DNA of 64,000 nt, from the NCBI RefSeq assembly GCF_024609245.1, contig NZ_JANJYH010000002.1, positions 492,357 to 556,356 on the forward strand, given 5' to 3'. Each line of letters starts with the position of its first letter. Position 1 is the first letter of the stretch. The notes beneath the pieces were generated by a model, which worked only from the letters and a program-made list of their open reading frames with translations, did not search any database and was not told where the DNA came from. The translations under genes were made by a program, and so were the position numbers. Positions 54,061 to 62,903 of this stretch are shown here, piece after piece. The stretch is from Haloarchaeobius sp. FL176 (GTDB lineage Archaea > Halobacteriota > Halobacteria > Halobacteriales > Natrialbaceae).

Positions 54061-55560
54061 ATGGGTTGGAAAGAAGCCGCCGAACCGGTCCTTACCAGGA
54101 TGCCCTCGGTCCAGCGACCGGAGGGTCACGTCCCCTTCAAGCGGAAGCTGGGCTGGACCGGCGGCATACTGGTACTGTACTTCTTCCTCACGACGATCAC
54201 TGTCTACGGAACACAGCCTGTCGGCACCGGCGGAGGCGACGCGTTCGGACAGTTCCGGTCGATTCTGGCCGGTGCGAACCGCTCGATACTGCACCTCGGT
54301 ATCGGGCCGATAGTCACCGCGAGCATTGTCCTGCAGTTGCTCGGCGGTGCGAACCTCCTCGGCCTCGACACGGACGACCCCCGTGACCAGATCCTCTACC
54401 AGGGGCTCCAGAAGGTGCTGGTGCTGGTGATGACGCTGCTCACCGCGGTCCCGATGGTCTTCCTCTCGTCGGGGATTCTCCCGCTAGACGGCGGTGGACA
54501 GGCCGGCTCGGGAGCGGTGGGCACGATGGCCGGATTCGTCGGCGCTGGGAACGCCACGTTGGCGCTCCAGTTCGTCATCCTCGCCCAGATCTTCGTCGGC
54601 GGCCTCCTCATCCTGTTCATGGACGAGATCGTGAGCAAGTGGGGCGTCGGCTCCGGTATCGGGCTGTTCATCATCGCGGGTGTGAGCCAGCGGCTCGTCA
54701 CCGGGTTCATCGCCATGTTCCGCGACTGGTTCCGCATCGCGACCGGTGGCACGAGCATCAACGTGTTCACCCAGTCGGGTCTCACGGACCTGCTGCTCAA
54801 CCAGGGCCACATCATCGCCTTGGTGACCACGCTCCTCATCTTCGCCATCGTCGTCTACGCGGAGAGCGTCCGCGTCGAGATTCCGCTGAGCCACGCTCGT
54901 GTCAAGGGGGCGCGTGGTCGCTTCCCGGTGAAGCTCATCTACGCGAGCGTTCTGCCGATGATTCTCGTTCGCGCACTGCAGGCGAACATCCAGTTCCTCG
55001 GTCGCGGCCTCAGCTCGCTCGGCAGTGCCCCCGCCTGGCTCCTCGAGTACAACGGCAGCGGTCAGGCCATCGGCGGGCTGTTCTACTATCTCGCGCCCAT
55101 CCAGCGCCCCGGTGACTGGATGTGGTGGGGGACCGGCACCGCGAACTCCGTCGCCGCCAGCGAGGGCGTCATCCACGTCATCCTCCGTGTCGGCGTCGAC
55201 CTCACGTTCATGATCGCCGGCGGTGCCATCTTCGCCATCTTCTGGGTGGAGACGACCGACATGGGGCCGAAGTCGACGGCGAAACAGATCCAGAACTCCG
55301 GAATGCAGATTCCCGGCTTCCGCCAGAACATCGGCGTCATCGAGAAGGTCATGGAGCGCTACATCCCGCAGGTGACCGTCATCGGCGGCGCGCTCGTCGG
55401 CCTGCTCGCCGTCATGGCGAACATGCTCGGCACCGTCGGGAGCGTCACCGGGACTGGGTTGCTCCTGACAGTCTCCATCACGTACAAGCTGTACGAGGAG
55501 ATCGCCGAAGAACAGCTCATGGAGATGCACCCGATGATGCGTCAAATGTTTGGAGATTAA
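54061..55560 (+). CDS. secY: Protein translocase subunit SecY (Sec61 alpha)
   Basis: 499 aa. Forms the membrane channel for Sec-dependent export and insertion, with SecE and Sec61-beta. Begins MGWKEAAEPVLTRMPSVQRP. Ten hydrophobic segments follow, the first at LGWTGGILVLYFFLTTITVY; the plug and loop regions are intact, and the loop around SHARVKGARGRFPVKLIYAS is the large cytosolic ribosome-facing loop. The C-terminus (EEQLMEMHPMMRQMF) is complete. The integrated element begins shortly after its stop. Confidence 0.97.
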   Translation: MGWKEAAEPVLTRMPSVQRPEGHVPFKRKLGWTGGILVLYFFLTTITVYGTQPVGTGGGDAFGQFRSILAGANRSILHLGIGPIVTASIVLQLLGGANLLGLDTDDPRDQILYQGLQKVLVLVMTLLTAVPMVFLSSGILPLDGGGQAGSGAVGTMAGFVGAGNATLALQFVILAQIFVGGLLILFMDEIVSKWGVGSGIGLFIIAGVSQRLVTGFIAMFRDWFRIATGGTSINVFTQSGLTDLLLNQGHIIALVTTLLIFAIVVYAESVRVEIPLSHARVKGARGRFPVKLIYASVLPMILVRALQANIQFLGRGLSSLGSAPAWLLEYNGSGQAIGGLFYYLAPIQRPGDWMWWGTGTANSVAASEGVIHVILRVGVDLTFMIAGGAIFAIFWVETTDMGPKSTAKQIQNSGMQIPGFRQNIGVIEKVMERYIPQVTVIGGALVGLLAVMANMLGTVGSVTGTGLLLTVSITYKLYEEIAEEQLMEMHPMMRQMFGD

Positions 55561-55578
55561 GGGTACCCACTGGGGTCC

Positions 55579-55605
55579 CCAACTTTCCAAGCCGTTACAG
55601 TAATC
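55579..55605 (+). repeat. 27-bp direct repeat, copy 1, near the element's left end
   Basis: Begins CCAACTTTCCAAGCCGTTAC and ends AGTAATC. A second copy begins 66 bp downstream. Both sit between secY and the ribbon-helix-helix/integrase pair, and could be operator sites or arm-type integrase sites. Confidence 0.7.
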
Positions 55606-55644
55606 TCTCCGACCGCGTCCGGTTGGGGAGGTCGAGGTCAGTAT

Positions 55645-55671
55645 CCAACTTTCCAAGTCTTTACGTCAATC
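55645..55671 (+). repeat. 27-bp direct repeat, copy 2, overlapping the likely promoter
   Basis: Begins CCAACTTTCCAAGTCTTTAC and ends GTCAATC; 13 bases identical to copy 1 at its left, then a diverged tail. The TCTTTAC within it lies about 30-36 bases before the ATG at 55695 and may itself be the TATA box, so a protein bound here would block transcription. Confidence 0.7.
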
Positions 55672-55694
55672 CTCGTTAGCGATACTGGCGAGAA

Positions 55695-56288
55695 ATGCCA
55701 GACCGAAACCAAGTACCGCTAAACGTCCGCGTCACTCCCGAGAAAAAAGAGGAGTGGAAAACCTCGATCGATAACGACGAAACTCTTGCAGGAGTCGTCC
55801 GTCGCGCAGTGGATCGGGAACTCAATAACGAGTATGTCCACGTGGACGCTGCGGACTATTTGGATAGTGGCGACGATATCGATTTTAGCGAGGTAACTAC
55901 CGATCTCGATTCACTCTCTGGGCAAGTTGAAGCGCTCCAGAGTGAGCTTGACGATGCGCTCACACCGGGGTCAATGCCACCGGAAGATGAGTTAAGCGAG
56001 GTGGCGATGCAAGCACTCGCGCACATCCCGCGGTATAGTGATCTCTCTGATGACGTGAGACGTGAGATCGGTGAGAGAGATATGGATCGACTACGAGGTG
56101 TTAAGATCTCGATTGAGGGTCGGCAAACACGAGTAGACGGGAGTGCGCAAGCAATCGCTTTCAAAATGGACGGTGACGAAAGCGAACTCATCGTTCGACA
56201 GGCCCTCATTTACCTAGAGAACCGGACGACAGAGAACGTCCGGAGTACGATTGCTGACGGGACACGGAACTGGGTGAGAGGTGTATGA
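55695..56288 (+). CDS. Ribbon-helix-helix-like protein coupled to the integrase
   Basis: 197 aa. The N-terminus NQVPLNVRVTPEKKEEWKTS followed by TLAGVVRRAVDRELNN has the strand-helix-helix pattern of ribbon-helix-helix DNA-binding proteins. The middle contains a predicted coiled coil (LDSLSGQVEALQSELDDALT), and the C-terminus has a conserved-looking segment (RQTRVDGSAQAIAFKMDGDE) of unknown role. The stop overlaps the integrase ATG by 4 bases. I infer an excisionase or repressor that binds the 27-bp repeats; family membership is not confirmed. Confidence 0.65.
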   Translation: MPDRNQVPLNVRVTPEKKEEWKTSIDNDETLAGVVRRAVDRELNNEYVHVDAADYLDSGDDIDFSEVTTDLDSLSGQVEALQSELDDALTPGSMPPEDELSEVAMQALAHIPRYSDLSDDVRREIGERDMDRLRGVKISIEGRQTRVDGSAQAIAFKMDGDESELIVRQALIYLENRTTENVRSTIADGTRNWVRGV

Positions 56289-57400
56289 GGGACGACAAAG
56301 GCAGGTACGTAACACCAGAAAGCGAGAAGCTCAGCGAGGAGATGGAAGAGTTGCGTGGACGGTATCTCGACTCACTCCTGTCACAGAAAACCGAAACAAG
56401 CAAAAGAACACGCACTACTCGGCGAAGGGAAGTCGGGTACTGGCTGCAGTTCTGTAGCGTTAACGGGATTGATCCGCTCGCCGCCGAAGAGTCCGATGTC
56501 CGCGGATATATCCAAACCATCAACGATCACGCAGATACGACGGTTCACTCCTACTTCACGTCAGTCCAATCGTTTTACTCAATAATCATAAAAGACGCTG
56601 CAGATGACACCCTCGAACTTGATAACACCGGAAGGCACCCCTGCGATGGAATCAGCCTCAAGAAAGATTATGAAATCAGCAGGACATCGGAGTACAAACG
56701 ACAGAATGTAATTACAGACGACCTTGAAAACGCCCGAGAGAATGAAGAAGTCATCGCCCTCCGTCCGGACGCGGTTGAAGAGTTGTTTGACGCTGTGCCC
56801 GGAAAACGCCGTGAAACCCAACTTCGGAACGAGGTGATTGTCCGTCTGTCATGGTATACCGGTGCTCGAAGCATTGAGCTGGCGAATATGCGGATTGGAA
56901 AAATTGACTGGGACCGGTGTATGATAAACATCGAGTCCGCTAAAATAGATCCTCGGGAAAATCCCGGACTCGCTCGCCGGAACGTTGTGTTTCCGAAAGA
57001 GTTCAAGTTGACACTCAGGCGGTGGTGTGAGCGAGTTCGACATTCCTTTTCCGGACAGGTCACACCGGAGGAGGGACACATCCTCTGTACGACGCATAAT
57101 GACGTGATGCAGCCAGCCGATATCAACGACGTCATTAAACAAACTGCCCGGAACGCTGGGCTCCAACGACCGCTGCGACCCGCGGATCCAGATCCGGAAG
57201 ACGATGTCAAAGAGTGGTTCGTTACGTCACATCGCCTTCGCCGATCAGCGATTAGCCATTGGGTTAACGACATCGACACTATCGATATCAACCAAGCTAG
57301 AATCTTAGCAGGCCACGCCCAACTGTCACAGACAATTGACTATGTCGAAGACGATAACGATTCACTCGCAGAAGATTACCAGGAAGGGATGCAGGGGTAA
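56285..57400 (+). CDS. Tyrosine-type site-specific integrase
   Basis: 371 aa. N-terminal SAM-like domain (TRRREVGYWLQFCSVNG). Catalytic motifs: YTGARSIELANMRIGKID (Arg, about residue 194), TSHRLRRSAISHWVND (HxxR, about 318-321), AGHAQLSQTIDYVEDDN (His and nucleophile Tyr, about 343-352). All essential residues are present, so it should be active. The usual Lys lies in the beta-hairpin between the boxes. Start overlaps the upstream gene by 4 bases. Confidence 0.92.
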   Translation: MRDDKGRYVTPESEKLSEEMEELRGRYLDSLLSQKTETSKRTRTTRRREVGYWLQFCSVNGIDPLAAEESDVRGYIQTINDHADTTVHSYFTSVQSFYSIIIKDAADDTLELDNTGRHPCDGISLKKDYEISRTSEYKRQNVITDDLENARENEEVIALRPDAVEELFDAVPGKRRETQLRNEVIVRLSWYTGARSIELANMRIGKIDWDRCMINIESAKIDPRENPGLARRNVVFPKEFKLTLRRWCERVRHSFSGQVTPEEGHILCTTHNDVMQPADINDVIKQTARNAGLQRPLRPADPDPEDDVKEWFVTSHRLRRSAISHWVNDIDTIDINQARILAGHAQLSQTIDYVEDDNDSLAEDYQEGMQG

Positions 57401-57595
57401 CGTTATCGATACCCGTCGTTTGTCCGATGCTTCCTCTTCCAGCCAAGTTCCTCTCCAACATCTGCTTGATCCTATGGAGAACGCATCACCGAACGTGAAC
57501 ACCACTAGAAAGCTGGCCGTACTACACTACTTCGTGATAATCACCCAATTACTGGCATTTCCCATGCCAGCCGTTGGTGAGTTACCTGGCCCCCA
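57401..57595. other. 195-bp spacer between the convergent integrase and MCM genes
   Basis: No gene recognised. It contains the stem-loop at 57552-57570, listed separately. Confidence 0.5.
57552..57570. terminator. Stem-loop between convergent integrase and MCM genes
   Basis: A perfect 7-bp stem (CTGGCAT / ATGCCAG) with a 5-base loop. Placed between two convergent stops, it could end transcripts from both sides, although archaeal termination depends mostly on T tracts. Confidence 0.35.
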
Positions 57596-59635
57596 CTACG
57601 ATTTTCGCAGTTTGCCTCTTATCTCGTAGATCTTGCCGTTCTGTTTCAGCATGTCGATGTCGTGCCTAATCTTCTTCTCATCCATGTCGATGATCCCCGC
57701 CACCTCTTCGGCGGTCGTCTCGTCTTGGTCATCAATGATGGCAAGCACCTGTTTTCGCCGGTCCCGCTGGCTCTTCGACTGCCCCGTCTCAACTACGTCC
57801 ACATCGAACTGCCCGCTCTCGGGGTCGATGCCGACCTGCTCCATCGACTCCCGAACCAGCGTGAGGGCACGGTCCACGTCCTCTCGCCGAACTTCGTCGG
57901 AGAGACGCACCCGTGCAGACGCCTCAGCGAGGCGCTCGATGGCTTCTTCCTGTCGGTAGGTCACCGGCACTGGGTTGTCTTCTTCGTCGGCGTTGGCGAG
58001 ACGGATCTTCAGGAACTCCTCACGGAGGTACTCTTGGGTCTCCTCATTCTCTGCCCGGATGTACGGCGTCACCTCGTCCTTCGCATAGGCGATGTACGCA
58101 CGCAGCGTTTGGTGGGGGATATCCGGCTTGATGGTCTTCCGCTCTTCCTCGGTGAGCTCCTTGCCGAGCTCCTTTTTTGCCTTCGCCCGCCGGGACCGCA
58201 TCTGGTGGTTGACGACTCCTCGGTCAGTCTCCTTGTCGGGCGAGTCGGAGACCATGAACATCAGATCGAACCGCGACATCAGCGTCGGTCCGAGGTCAAG
58301 TTGTTCGGCAATCGGCTCGTAGTTATCGAACCGTCCGTATTTTGGATTTCCCGCCGCTAGCATTGCGGTGCGCGCGTTCAGTGTCGCGTTGATTCCTGCT
58401 TTGTTTACCCGGACTTTCTGACTCTCTAGGGCGTCGTGGAGAGATGAGATGACGTTGTCGTTGACCTTATCGATCTCGTCGATACACGCGACGCCGCCGT
58501 CAGCGAGGACGAGAGCACCTGCTTCGAGGCCCCATTCGGCGTCTCCGAAGTCGTCGGCTACCGCCGCCGCGGTTAACCCTGCAGCCGTGGCTCCCTTTCC
58601 GGAGGCGTACGTTGAGCGCGGCGCGAGGTCATTGGCTGCCTTCAGGAAGGTCGATTTTCCGCAGCCAGGGTCACCCATCAGGAGAAGGTGGGAGTCCCCG
58701 CGCGTCTGCCCGCCGCGGGACCACCCGCCGAACAGTTGGAGCGCGATGGCGAGTTTCACAACCTCGTGTCCCTCGTGTCCCGGGTTGATCGATTGAACTA
58801 GCAGGTCGTACGGGTCACCATGCTCGCCGGCGGCAATGGCCTCGATCTCGTCTCGGTGTTCGGAGATGTCGATGTCGTCGTAGGAACTCTCCTCTCGGAC
58901 GACTGCCTGCCCGTCTACGGTGGTGTCGAAGTCAAGCGACTGGTTACTCCCGGGTTCCTCGGTGTCGAGAATACCGGTGAGGGTGATGCGATCACCGGCG
59001 TCGAACGACTGAATGAGGTCGTCTTCAAGATGGACGTCGATGGTCTCGCCCTCACCACCTTTCGTGCGCTCGGGCGGCTGCTGAATCCGAGCGAACTGGT
59101 GGTCGGTCCACGTGCTGGCCGACGAGTCGGGACGGAATGGACCCTGTCGTTCGCATCCCTGACACTCGTGCGGTTCCTCAAGCTGGTCACCGGTCTGCAG
59201 GATATCCGTCTGGGTCCCGCAGCGCTGGCATTCGAAGGTGGCTTCGACGATGCGCGGCTTCACCGCGCTGACCTTCTGGACCTGGCCGCGAATCCCCAGC
59301 AGCTTCCCGATGTTCTCCTTACGTGGAACTTCCGCGACGTCGAGGACGATGTCGTCTGGTAGGTCGTGGATGCGGACGTGAGCGTCGGACAGACTGACGT
59401 CCACGGGCAGGTCGTACAGTCGAAGCGCCTCTTCGAAGTACTCCAGCATCTCTCGCGGATGCTCTTGGATGTCGTCCGCGAGATCGGGGTCGAATCGGAA
59501 GACGTCATCGTAGCGTACGTGGAGTGAGCGTTGCTCTTGCGGGTAGTGCTGAGCGAGCTGTGCGACTTCCTCCCGGTAGTAGTCCCGGAGGAATCCTATC
59601 AGACGTTCGGTGATATCTTGGTGTTCTGCTCTCAT
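57596..59635 (-). CDS. Element-borne MCM replicative helicase
   Basis: 679 aa from the ATG at 59635 (a GTG at 59656 would add 7). N-terminal domain with zinc-ribbon CQRCG...CQGCE; AAA+ core with Walker A GDPGCGKST, Walker B VACIDEID, arginine finger LMSRFDLMF; C-terminal winged helix (DETTAEEVAGIIDMDEKKIR). All motifs for a working hexameric helicase are intact. Haloarchaea carry one chromosomal mcm; this copy's place beside an integrase marks it as the element's own. The leader of about 75 bases contains repeats and a hairpin. Confidence 0.93.
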   Translation of the reverse strand: MRAEHQDITERLIGFLRDYYREEVAQLAQHYPQEQRSLHVRYDDVFRFDPDLADDIQEHPREMLEYFEEALRLYDLPVDVSLSDAHVRIHDLPDDIVLDVAEVPRKENIGKLLGIRGQVQKVSAVKPRIVEATFECQRCGTQTDILQTGDQLEEPHECQGCERQGPFRPDSSASTWTDHQFARIQQPPERTKGGEGETIDVHLEDDLIQSFDAGDRITLTGILDTEEPGSNQSLDFDTTVDGQAVVREESSYDDIDISEHRDEIEAIAAGEHGDPYDLLVQSINPGHEGHEVVKLAIALQLFGGWSRGGQTRGDSHLLLMGDPGCGKSTFLKAANDLAPRSTYASGKGATAAGLTAAAVADDFGDAEWGLEAGALVLADGGVACIDEIDKVNDNVISSLHDALESQKVRVNKAGINATLNARTAMLAAGNPKYGRFDNYEPIAEQLDLGPTLMSRFDLMFMVSDSPDKETDRGVVNHQMRSRRAKAKKELGKELTEEERKTIKPDIPHQTLRAYIAYAKDEVTPYIRAENEETQEYLREEFLKIRLANADEEDNPVPVTYRQEEAIERLAEASARVRLSDEVRREDVDRALTLVRESMEQVGIDPESGQFDVDVVETGQSKSQRDRRKQVLAIIDDQDETTAEEVAGIIDMDEKKIRHDIDMLKQNGKIYEIRGKLRKS

Positions 59636-59688
59636 GTCGATTTGTTGGAGCTCCACAACACCCTTGCCGGGGTGTGGTTCCCGGACCG

Positions 59689-59706
59689 GAGCGAGCGGAG
59701 CGAGCG
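59689..59706. repeat. Two tandem 9-bp repeats in the MCM leader
   Basis: GAGCGAGCG occurs twice back to back, with a third partial copy after it (AGCGAGC). A small hairpin with stem CACCC/GGGTG lies between the repeats and the ATG. Possible binding site or RNA element in the MCM leader. Confidence 0.5.
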
Positions 59707-59734
59707 GTCAGCGAGCATACCATCAGCTAACCGA

Positions 59735-59745
59735 CTTTTATTTAC
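59735..59745 (-). promoter_or_regulatory. TATA box of the MCM gene
   Basis: GTAAATAAAAG on the minus strand, 100-110 bases before the ATG. This predicts a leader of about 75 bases, unusual in a window where most messages look leaderless. Confidence 0.6.
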
Positions 59746-59773
59746 AACTGCCTCTACCATACAACCACTACGA

Positions 59774-59795
59774 CCTCAGAGGGAATCGTCTGAGG
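59774..59795. terminator. Stem-loop downstream of the coiled-coil gene
   Basis: CCTCAGA and TCTGAGG form a perfect 7-bp stem with an 8-base loop, 55 bases past the coiled-coil gene's stop codon (minus strand) and upstream of the MCM promoter. Confidence 0.35.
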
Positions 59796-59849
59796 CCGTC
59801 TCTGTCGGCGGGGGCTTCCCACCTCCGAGGTGTTGTGGGGCTCCCACAG

Positions 59850-60419
59850 TTACTCGCCTCCGTTCCTCCGACGGTGACCGACGACGTCGCCAGGGAGATC
59901 GCCATTCTCCAGGTTCAACTTTAGCCGACTCTCCCCGCCGGAGTTGCTCTCGTACCAGAGGACGTCCGTCTTCCCGACGAGACGTGGTGCCTTCCGAAGG
60001 TCGTCATAGAACGTCGTGCGGTCGATGTCGGGGTACTTCAGCGCTGCCTCTGCCTTTTCCTTGTTCAGCGAAGCCTTCGCATCCCGACCGCGCTCACGCT
60101 CTGTCTCAGCCGCCTTCTTCAGGTGTTGGATGAGTGTAATACGGCGTTGCTTCGCGGTCATCTCGTCGCTGTTTTCGACAAGAGACAGCAGGTCAGTCCG
60201 CGCGTCCAAGCGCTCAATCTCCGTTCGGAGGTTCTCGTTCTCCTGCCAGAGGTCTTCGACCTTGTCACGGAGCGCGTCGCGTTCCTCGCGTGCATCGTCA
60301 AGTTCAGTTTCGAGAGACTCGATCCGTTTTGAGTGAGCCTCAAGCCGCGCCGCGATGGCTCGGAGTTTTGGAGTGTCGTCTCCGTCCAGAGACTCTCCGT
60401 TTTGTTGCTGACTGCTCAC
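59850..60419 (-). CDS. Coiled-coil protein of the element, unknown function
   Basis: 189 aa. Start is GTG 60419, behind a good Shine-Dalgarno GGAGGA. Residues about 20-75 form a heptad coiled coil (RIESLETELDDAREERDALR, LWQENENLRTEIERLDAR); the C-terminal half is basic, with a possible winged-helix (YPDIDRTTFYDDLRKAPRLV). Proteins like this are common next to replication genes in haloarchaeal plasmids and proviruses, though their role is not established. Confidence 0.65.
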   Translation of the reverse strand: MSSQQQNGESLDGDDTPKLRAIAARLEAHSKRIESLETELDDAREERDALRDKVEDLWQENENLRTEIERLDARTDLLSLVENSDEMTAKQRRITLIQHLKKAAETERERGRDAKASLNKEKAEAALKYPDIDRTTFYDDLRKAPRLVGKTDVLWYESNSGGESRLKLNLENGDLPGDVVGHRRRNGGE

Positions 60420-60610
60420 ACCAAATTCCTCCGGCAGTTGGACATTTGATCGGCAGCGTCAGGGACGCTCTCACTGCTTCCGCTCATCGACAACCACCCG
60501 GTGGTGGATGATTCACTAATTCTATCAGTGGTCTCAGCGCATTCGTTGAGTCGAGTCGCATACTGTATTTCCTCGTTGTGAAGCACGAGGGACCCAAAGG
60601 CGCGGGACAA
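60416..60610 (-). CDS. Possible small gene overlapping the coiled-coil gene
   Basis: 64 aa, MSRAFGSLVLHNEEIQYATR at the start. Its stop overlaps the next gene's GTG by 4 bases, the pattern of a coupled pair, but the sequence has no recognisable domain and its composition is not clearly coding. Reported as a candidate only. Confidence 0.3.
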   Translation of the reverse strand: MSRAFGSLVLHNEEIQYATRLNECAETTDRISESSTTGWLSMSGSSESVPDAADQMSNCRRNLV

Positions 60611-60782
60611 TCACTCCATCCCGACGTCGTTCCGGTTCTGGGTCCGTGGAATCGTGGCTACTTCCAGTTATGCCCTTGCCAGTTATAAAGTTTTGTAGGA
60701 ACTCTATTCTATAGCGAAGTTGTAATGATGTGATGTTATAGACCACAATAACTAATACGGAAGAGGTGCAGTATGCTGTTAA
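60420..60782. other. 363-bp divergent spacer in the element
   Basis: AT-rich, between the divergent coiled-coil and winged-helix genes. Besides the doubtful small gene at 60416-60610 it holds only AT-rich candidate promoter stretches (for example GTTATAG near 60735, about 45 bases before the ATG at 60783). No repeat or RNA gene noticed. Confidence 0.5.
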
Positions 60783-61418
60783 ATGGAGCTTTCAGATACC
60801 GACTGGGGGATTCTCAACCTCTGCAGCGACAACCGCGAAACCCGCAAAAACATTGCCGCTGCTTTGGATAAGTCGCCTAACTACATCTCGAAAGAACTCT
60901 CGAAGCTCAGTGAGATGGGGCTTCTCAAACAACCGGGTCCAGCCGAGAAATCCGGGATGCACGTCACAACCAAGAAAGGAGGATTCGTCCTCTCGAAACA
61001 AGAAAAATACGAACGCCGGCAGTCAGAACTGTTCGGTGAGCTCGTTACGTCGGCTGCTGAACTGTCCTATGAACTATCAGCAGAAACCGACACAGAAGTT
61101 ACTCCGAGCGATATCGTGGTCGTGACCGAACAGGCGCATGACTTACTTCAGAAACTGGATGACAACAGCGGGGTATCCCCACAAGAAGCAGCAGATCGAA
61201 TTGGGATGAATCTTTACGCGACACAGGGAATCTTATACGAACTATATTTTTTCGATCTTCTGGATCAAGCAGTCACCTCTGATGGAGAAATATATGATCT
61301 CACCGCCCGCGGTCGGCGACTTCTTGACCAGCCCGCTCAGACAACTGTGAAGGATGCGAATCGTACGTGGAACCTAATTACGTCGAAAGACAAATCCGAA
61401 CCATCTTTTGATAAGTAG
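60783..61418 (+). CDS. Winged-helix DNA-binding protein of the element
   Basis: 211 aa. The first about 75 residues are a clear MarR/ArsR-like winged helix (LCSDNRETRKNIAAALDKSP, NYISKELSKLSEMGLLKQPG). A second, weaker helix-turn-helix lies at about 140-185 (VSPQEAADRIGMNLYATQGI). It is probably a regulator of the element; no ligand domain is visible. The composition is low in GC like its neighbours. Confidence 0.75.
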   Translation: MELSDTDWGILNLCSDNRETRKNIAAALDKSPNYISKELSKLSEMGLLKQPGPAEKSGMHVTTKKGGFVLSKQEKYERRQSELFGELVTSAAELSYELSAETDTEVTPSDIVVVTEQAHDLLQKLDDNSGVSPQEAADRIGMNLYATQGILYELYFFDLLDQAVTSDGEIYDLTARGRRLLDQPAQTTVKDANRTWNLITSKDKSEPSFDK

Positions 61419-61485
61419 ATCGAGTAGAACGAGCGTGCGAACGTAACAGGTTTGTCGGACAGAGGCTCTTTATGAGATATCGCCT

Positions 61486-61701
61486 GTGAAACACCTCTAC
61501 AACCGGGTTGATACGTGGCTACGAGGGCTCCCCCAAGGAGCGTACGCCGTCTTCTACGGGGCGGCAGGCGGCGTCGGAGTGCTCCTCGTTGGTCTCCTGC
61601 TCAGTCAAGAACTGCTGGTCGTGCAGGCGCTCACGATGGCTCTCGTGCTCTTCAGCTTGGAGTTGGTATTTGGAATCAACCAACCGACAACGGAGGACTG
61701 A
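61486..61701 (+). CDS. Small two-helix membrane protein
   Basis: 71 aa from GTG 61486. Two hydrophobic stretches (about residues 19-40 and 44-62) separated by a short turn, with charged ends. No family recognised. It may simply be a small accessory protein of the element, or part of the preceding gene's transcript (67 bases apart). Confidence 0.55.
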   Translation: MKHLYNRVDTWLRGLPQGAYAVFYGAAGGVGVLLVGLLLSQELLVVQALTMALVLFSLELVFGINQPTTED

Positions 61702-61736
61702 ACGTCGTCTTCTCTGCAGTACTCCCTCTATTCCCT

Positions 61737-62903
61737 TTAGTCGTTAGAAGAACTGCAGGATCTACATCGAAGAGAACCTTTGATCGTATTCAGAGGGTTA
61801 TCTCCGCTCAAGACACTATCACATGAGGAACACCGGGCGGTATCCGTAGTTCCGATCCCGCTTCCGTATCCAAGCGTCATTGTTTGGGAAACTCCTTGCT
61901 CGGTCAGTTCGACATCGATCTCTCCCCGTTCGTACTCTATCTGTGTCACCGTCAGGGGAGTCACTCGAATATCCAGCGCATGCCGCTTTCGAATCTCTTC
62001 CTGTTTCTGGGGAAATCCCTGGTCGCGCTGTTCCTGCAGAGCGCTCAGTTCCGCATCCACCTCTTCATACTCAGCTTTTGCCTCTTTCCGTTTCTTCAGT
62101 GCCTCCACGCGATCGTCCTGATCACTGCCGTTGATCGTTTCACTCAGCTCATCGATCTTCGAGGATAGTTTGGATCGTTCCTCTTCCAGCTCTTGGATCC
62201 GTTGTTGTTGGAGCTGCCGGTATTCTTCGACCTCTGCGTCCGCTGCTCTGGATGCTTCATTATGGACCTCATCAATTTCGTTCTGGATGCTCCGCATCAG
62301 CTGATCTTGGGCTGTGCTGAGATGTGATCGTGCGTCTGATTCCGATAATGAGGATTTCGCGGTAGTGGGAGAGCCGTTCGTGGGTATCGCCGTCATTTGA
62401 AGAAACGTCTCCTCCAACGCCGGAAGTCTCTGTTCCGAGCGGTGGTCGATGGCGATGGCGCGAAGGAGCTCCTGTTGGTATTCACTGACTGTCTCGATAC
62501 TCACCTCAAAAAGAACCACAATCGCGGTACGGTCGTAGTACGGCGTGAACTGGATTTCCCTCACTTCGACGTCGCCTTCTTTAATCCACTGTGGGATCAC
62601 TACGTCGTCCCGACCGGCTTCTATCGATATTTTCCCTGTGGGGCGACGCTCAGCTGCCTCTCTGAGGATCCGCTGAAAAAACTCACTTTCTGGATGGAGA
62701 TGCTCTCCAGTACTATCTTCGTCTCTGTTCGTACCACAAAGCAACGAGAGGGTGCCTGCCGGCAATTCTGTATCCTCATTGTCTGGAATCGCAACTTCCC
62801 AGGTGTCTCCTCGTGTCTCAATGGTGCCGCCGAGTGACTCTAGGTAGCGTTCGGAGAAGTCCTCAACGACGGACTGCGTGACCGCGAGTGCTTCGTCAGT
62901 CAT
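61737..62903 (-). CDS. Coiled-coil protein with C-terminal zinc ribbon, coupled to an SNF2 helicase
   Basis: 388 aa from the ATG at 62903. The N-terminal about 170 residues (FEVSIETVSEYQQELLRAIA and others) resemble the C-terminal region seen after the helicase core in bacterial RapA-like proteins. Residues about 200-310 are a long coiled coil (YRQLQQQRIQELEEERSKLS). The tail has CSSC...CRSC, a likely zinc ribbon. The start overlaps the helicase gene by 8 bases, so the two products probably form a complex that in other lineages is one chain. Confidence 0.65.
   Translation of the reverse strand: MTDEALAVTQSVVEDFSERYLESLGGTIETRGDTWEVAIPDNEDTELPAGTLSLLCGTNRDEDSTGEHLHPESEFFQRILREAAERRPTGKISIEAGRDDVVIPQWIKEGDVEVREIQFTPYYDRTAIVVLFEVSIETVSEYQQELLRAIAIDHRSEQRLPALEETFLQMTAIPTNGSPTTAKSSLSESDARSHLSTAQDQLMRSIQNEIDEVHNEASRAADAEVEEYRQLQQQRIQELEEERSKLSSKIDELSETINGSDQDDRVEALKKRKEAKAEYEEVDAELSALQEQRDQGFPQKQEEIRKRHALDIRVTPLTVTQIEYERGEIDVELTEQGVSQTMTLGYGSGIGTTDTARCSSCDSVLSGDNPLNTIKGSLRCRSCSSSND

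Noticed and set aside
55571..55582. GGGGTCCCC palindrome after secY as a terminator
   Set aside because: Too short and without a T tract; it overlaps the first 27-bp repeat, which explains the area better.
57336..57629. Plus-strand open frame after the integrase
   Set aside because: It overlaps the integrase 3' end in another frame and has no start signal or domain.
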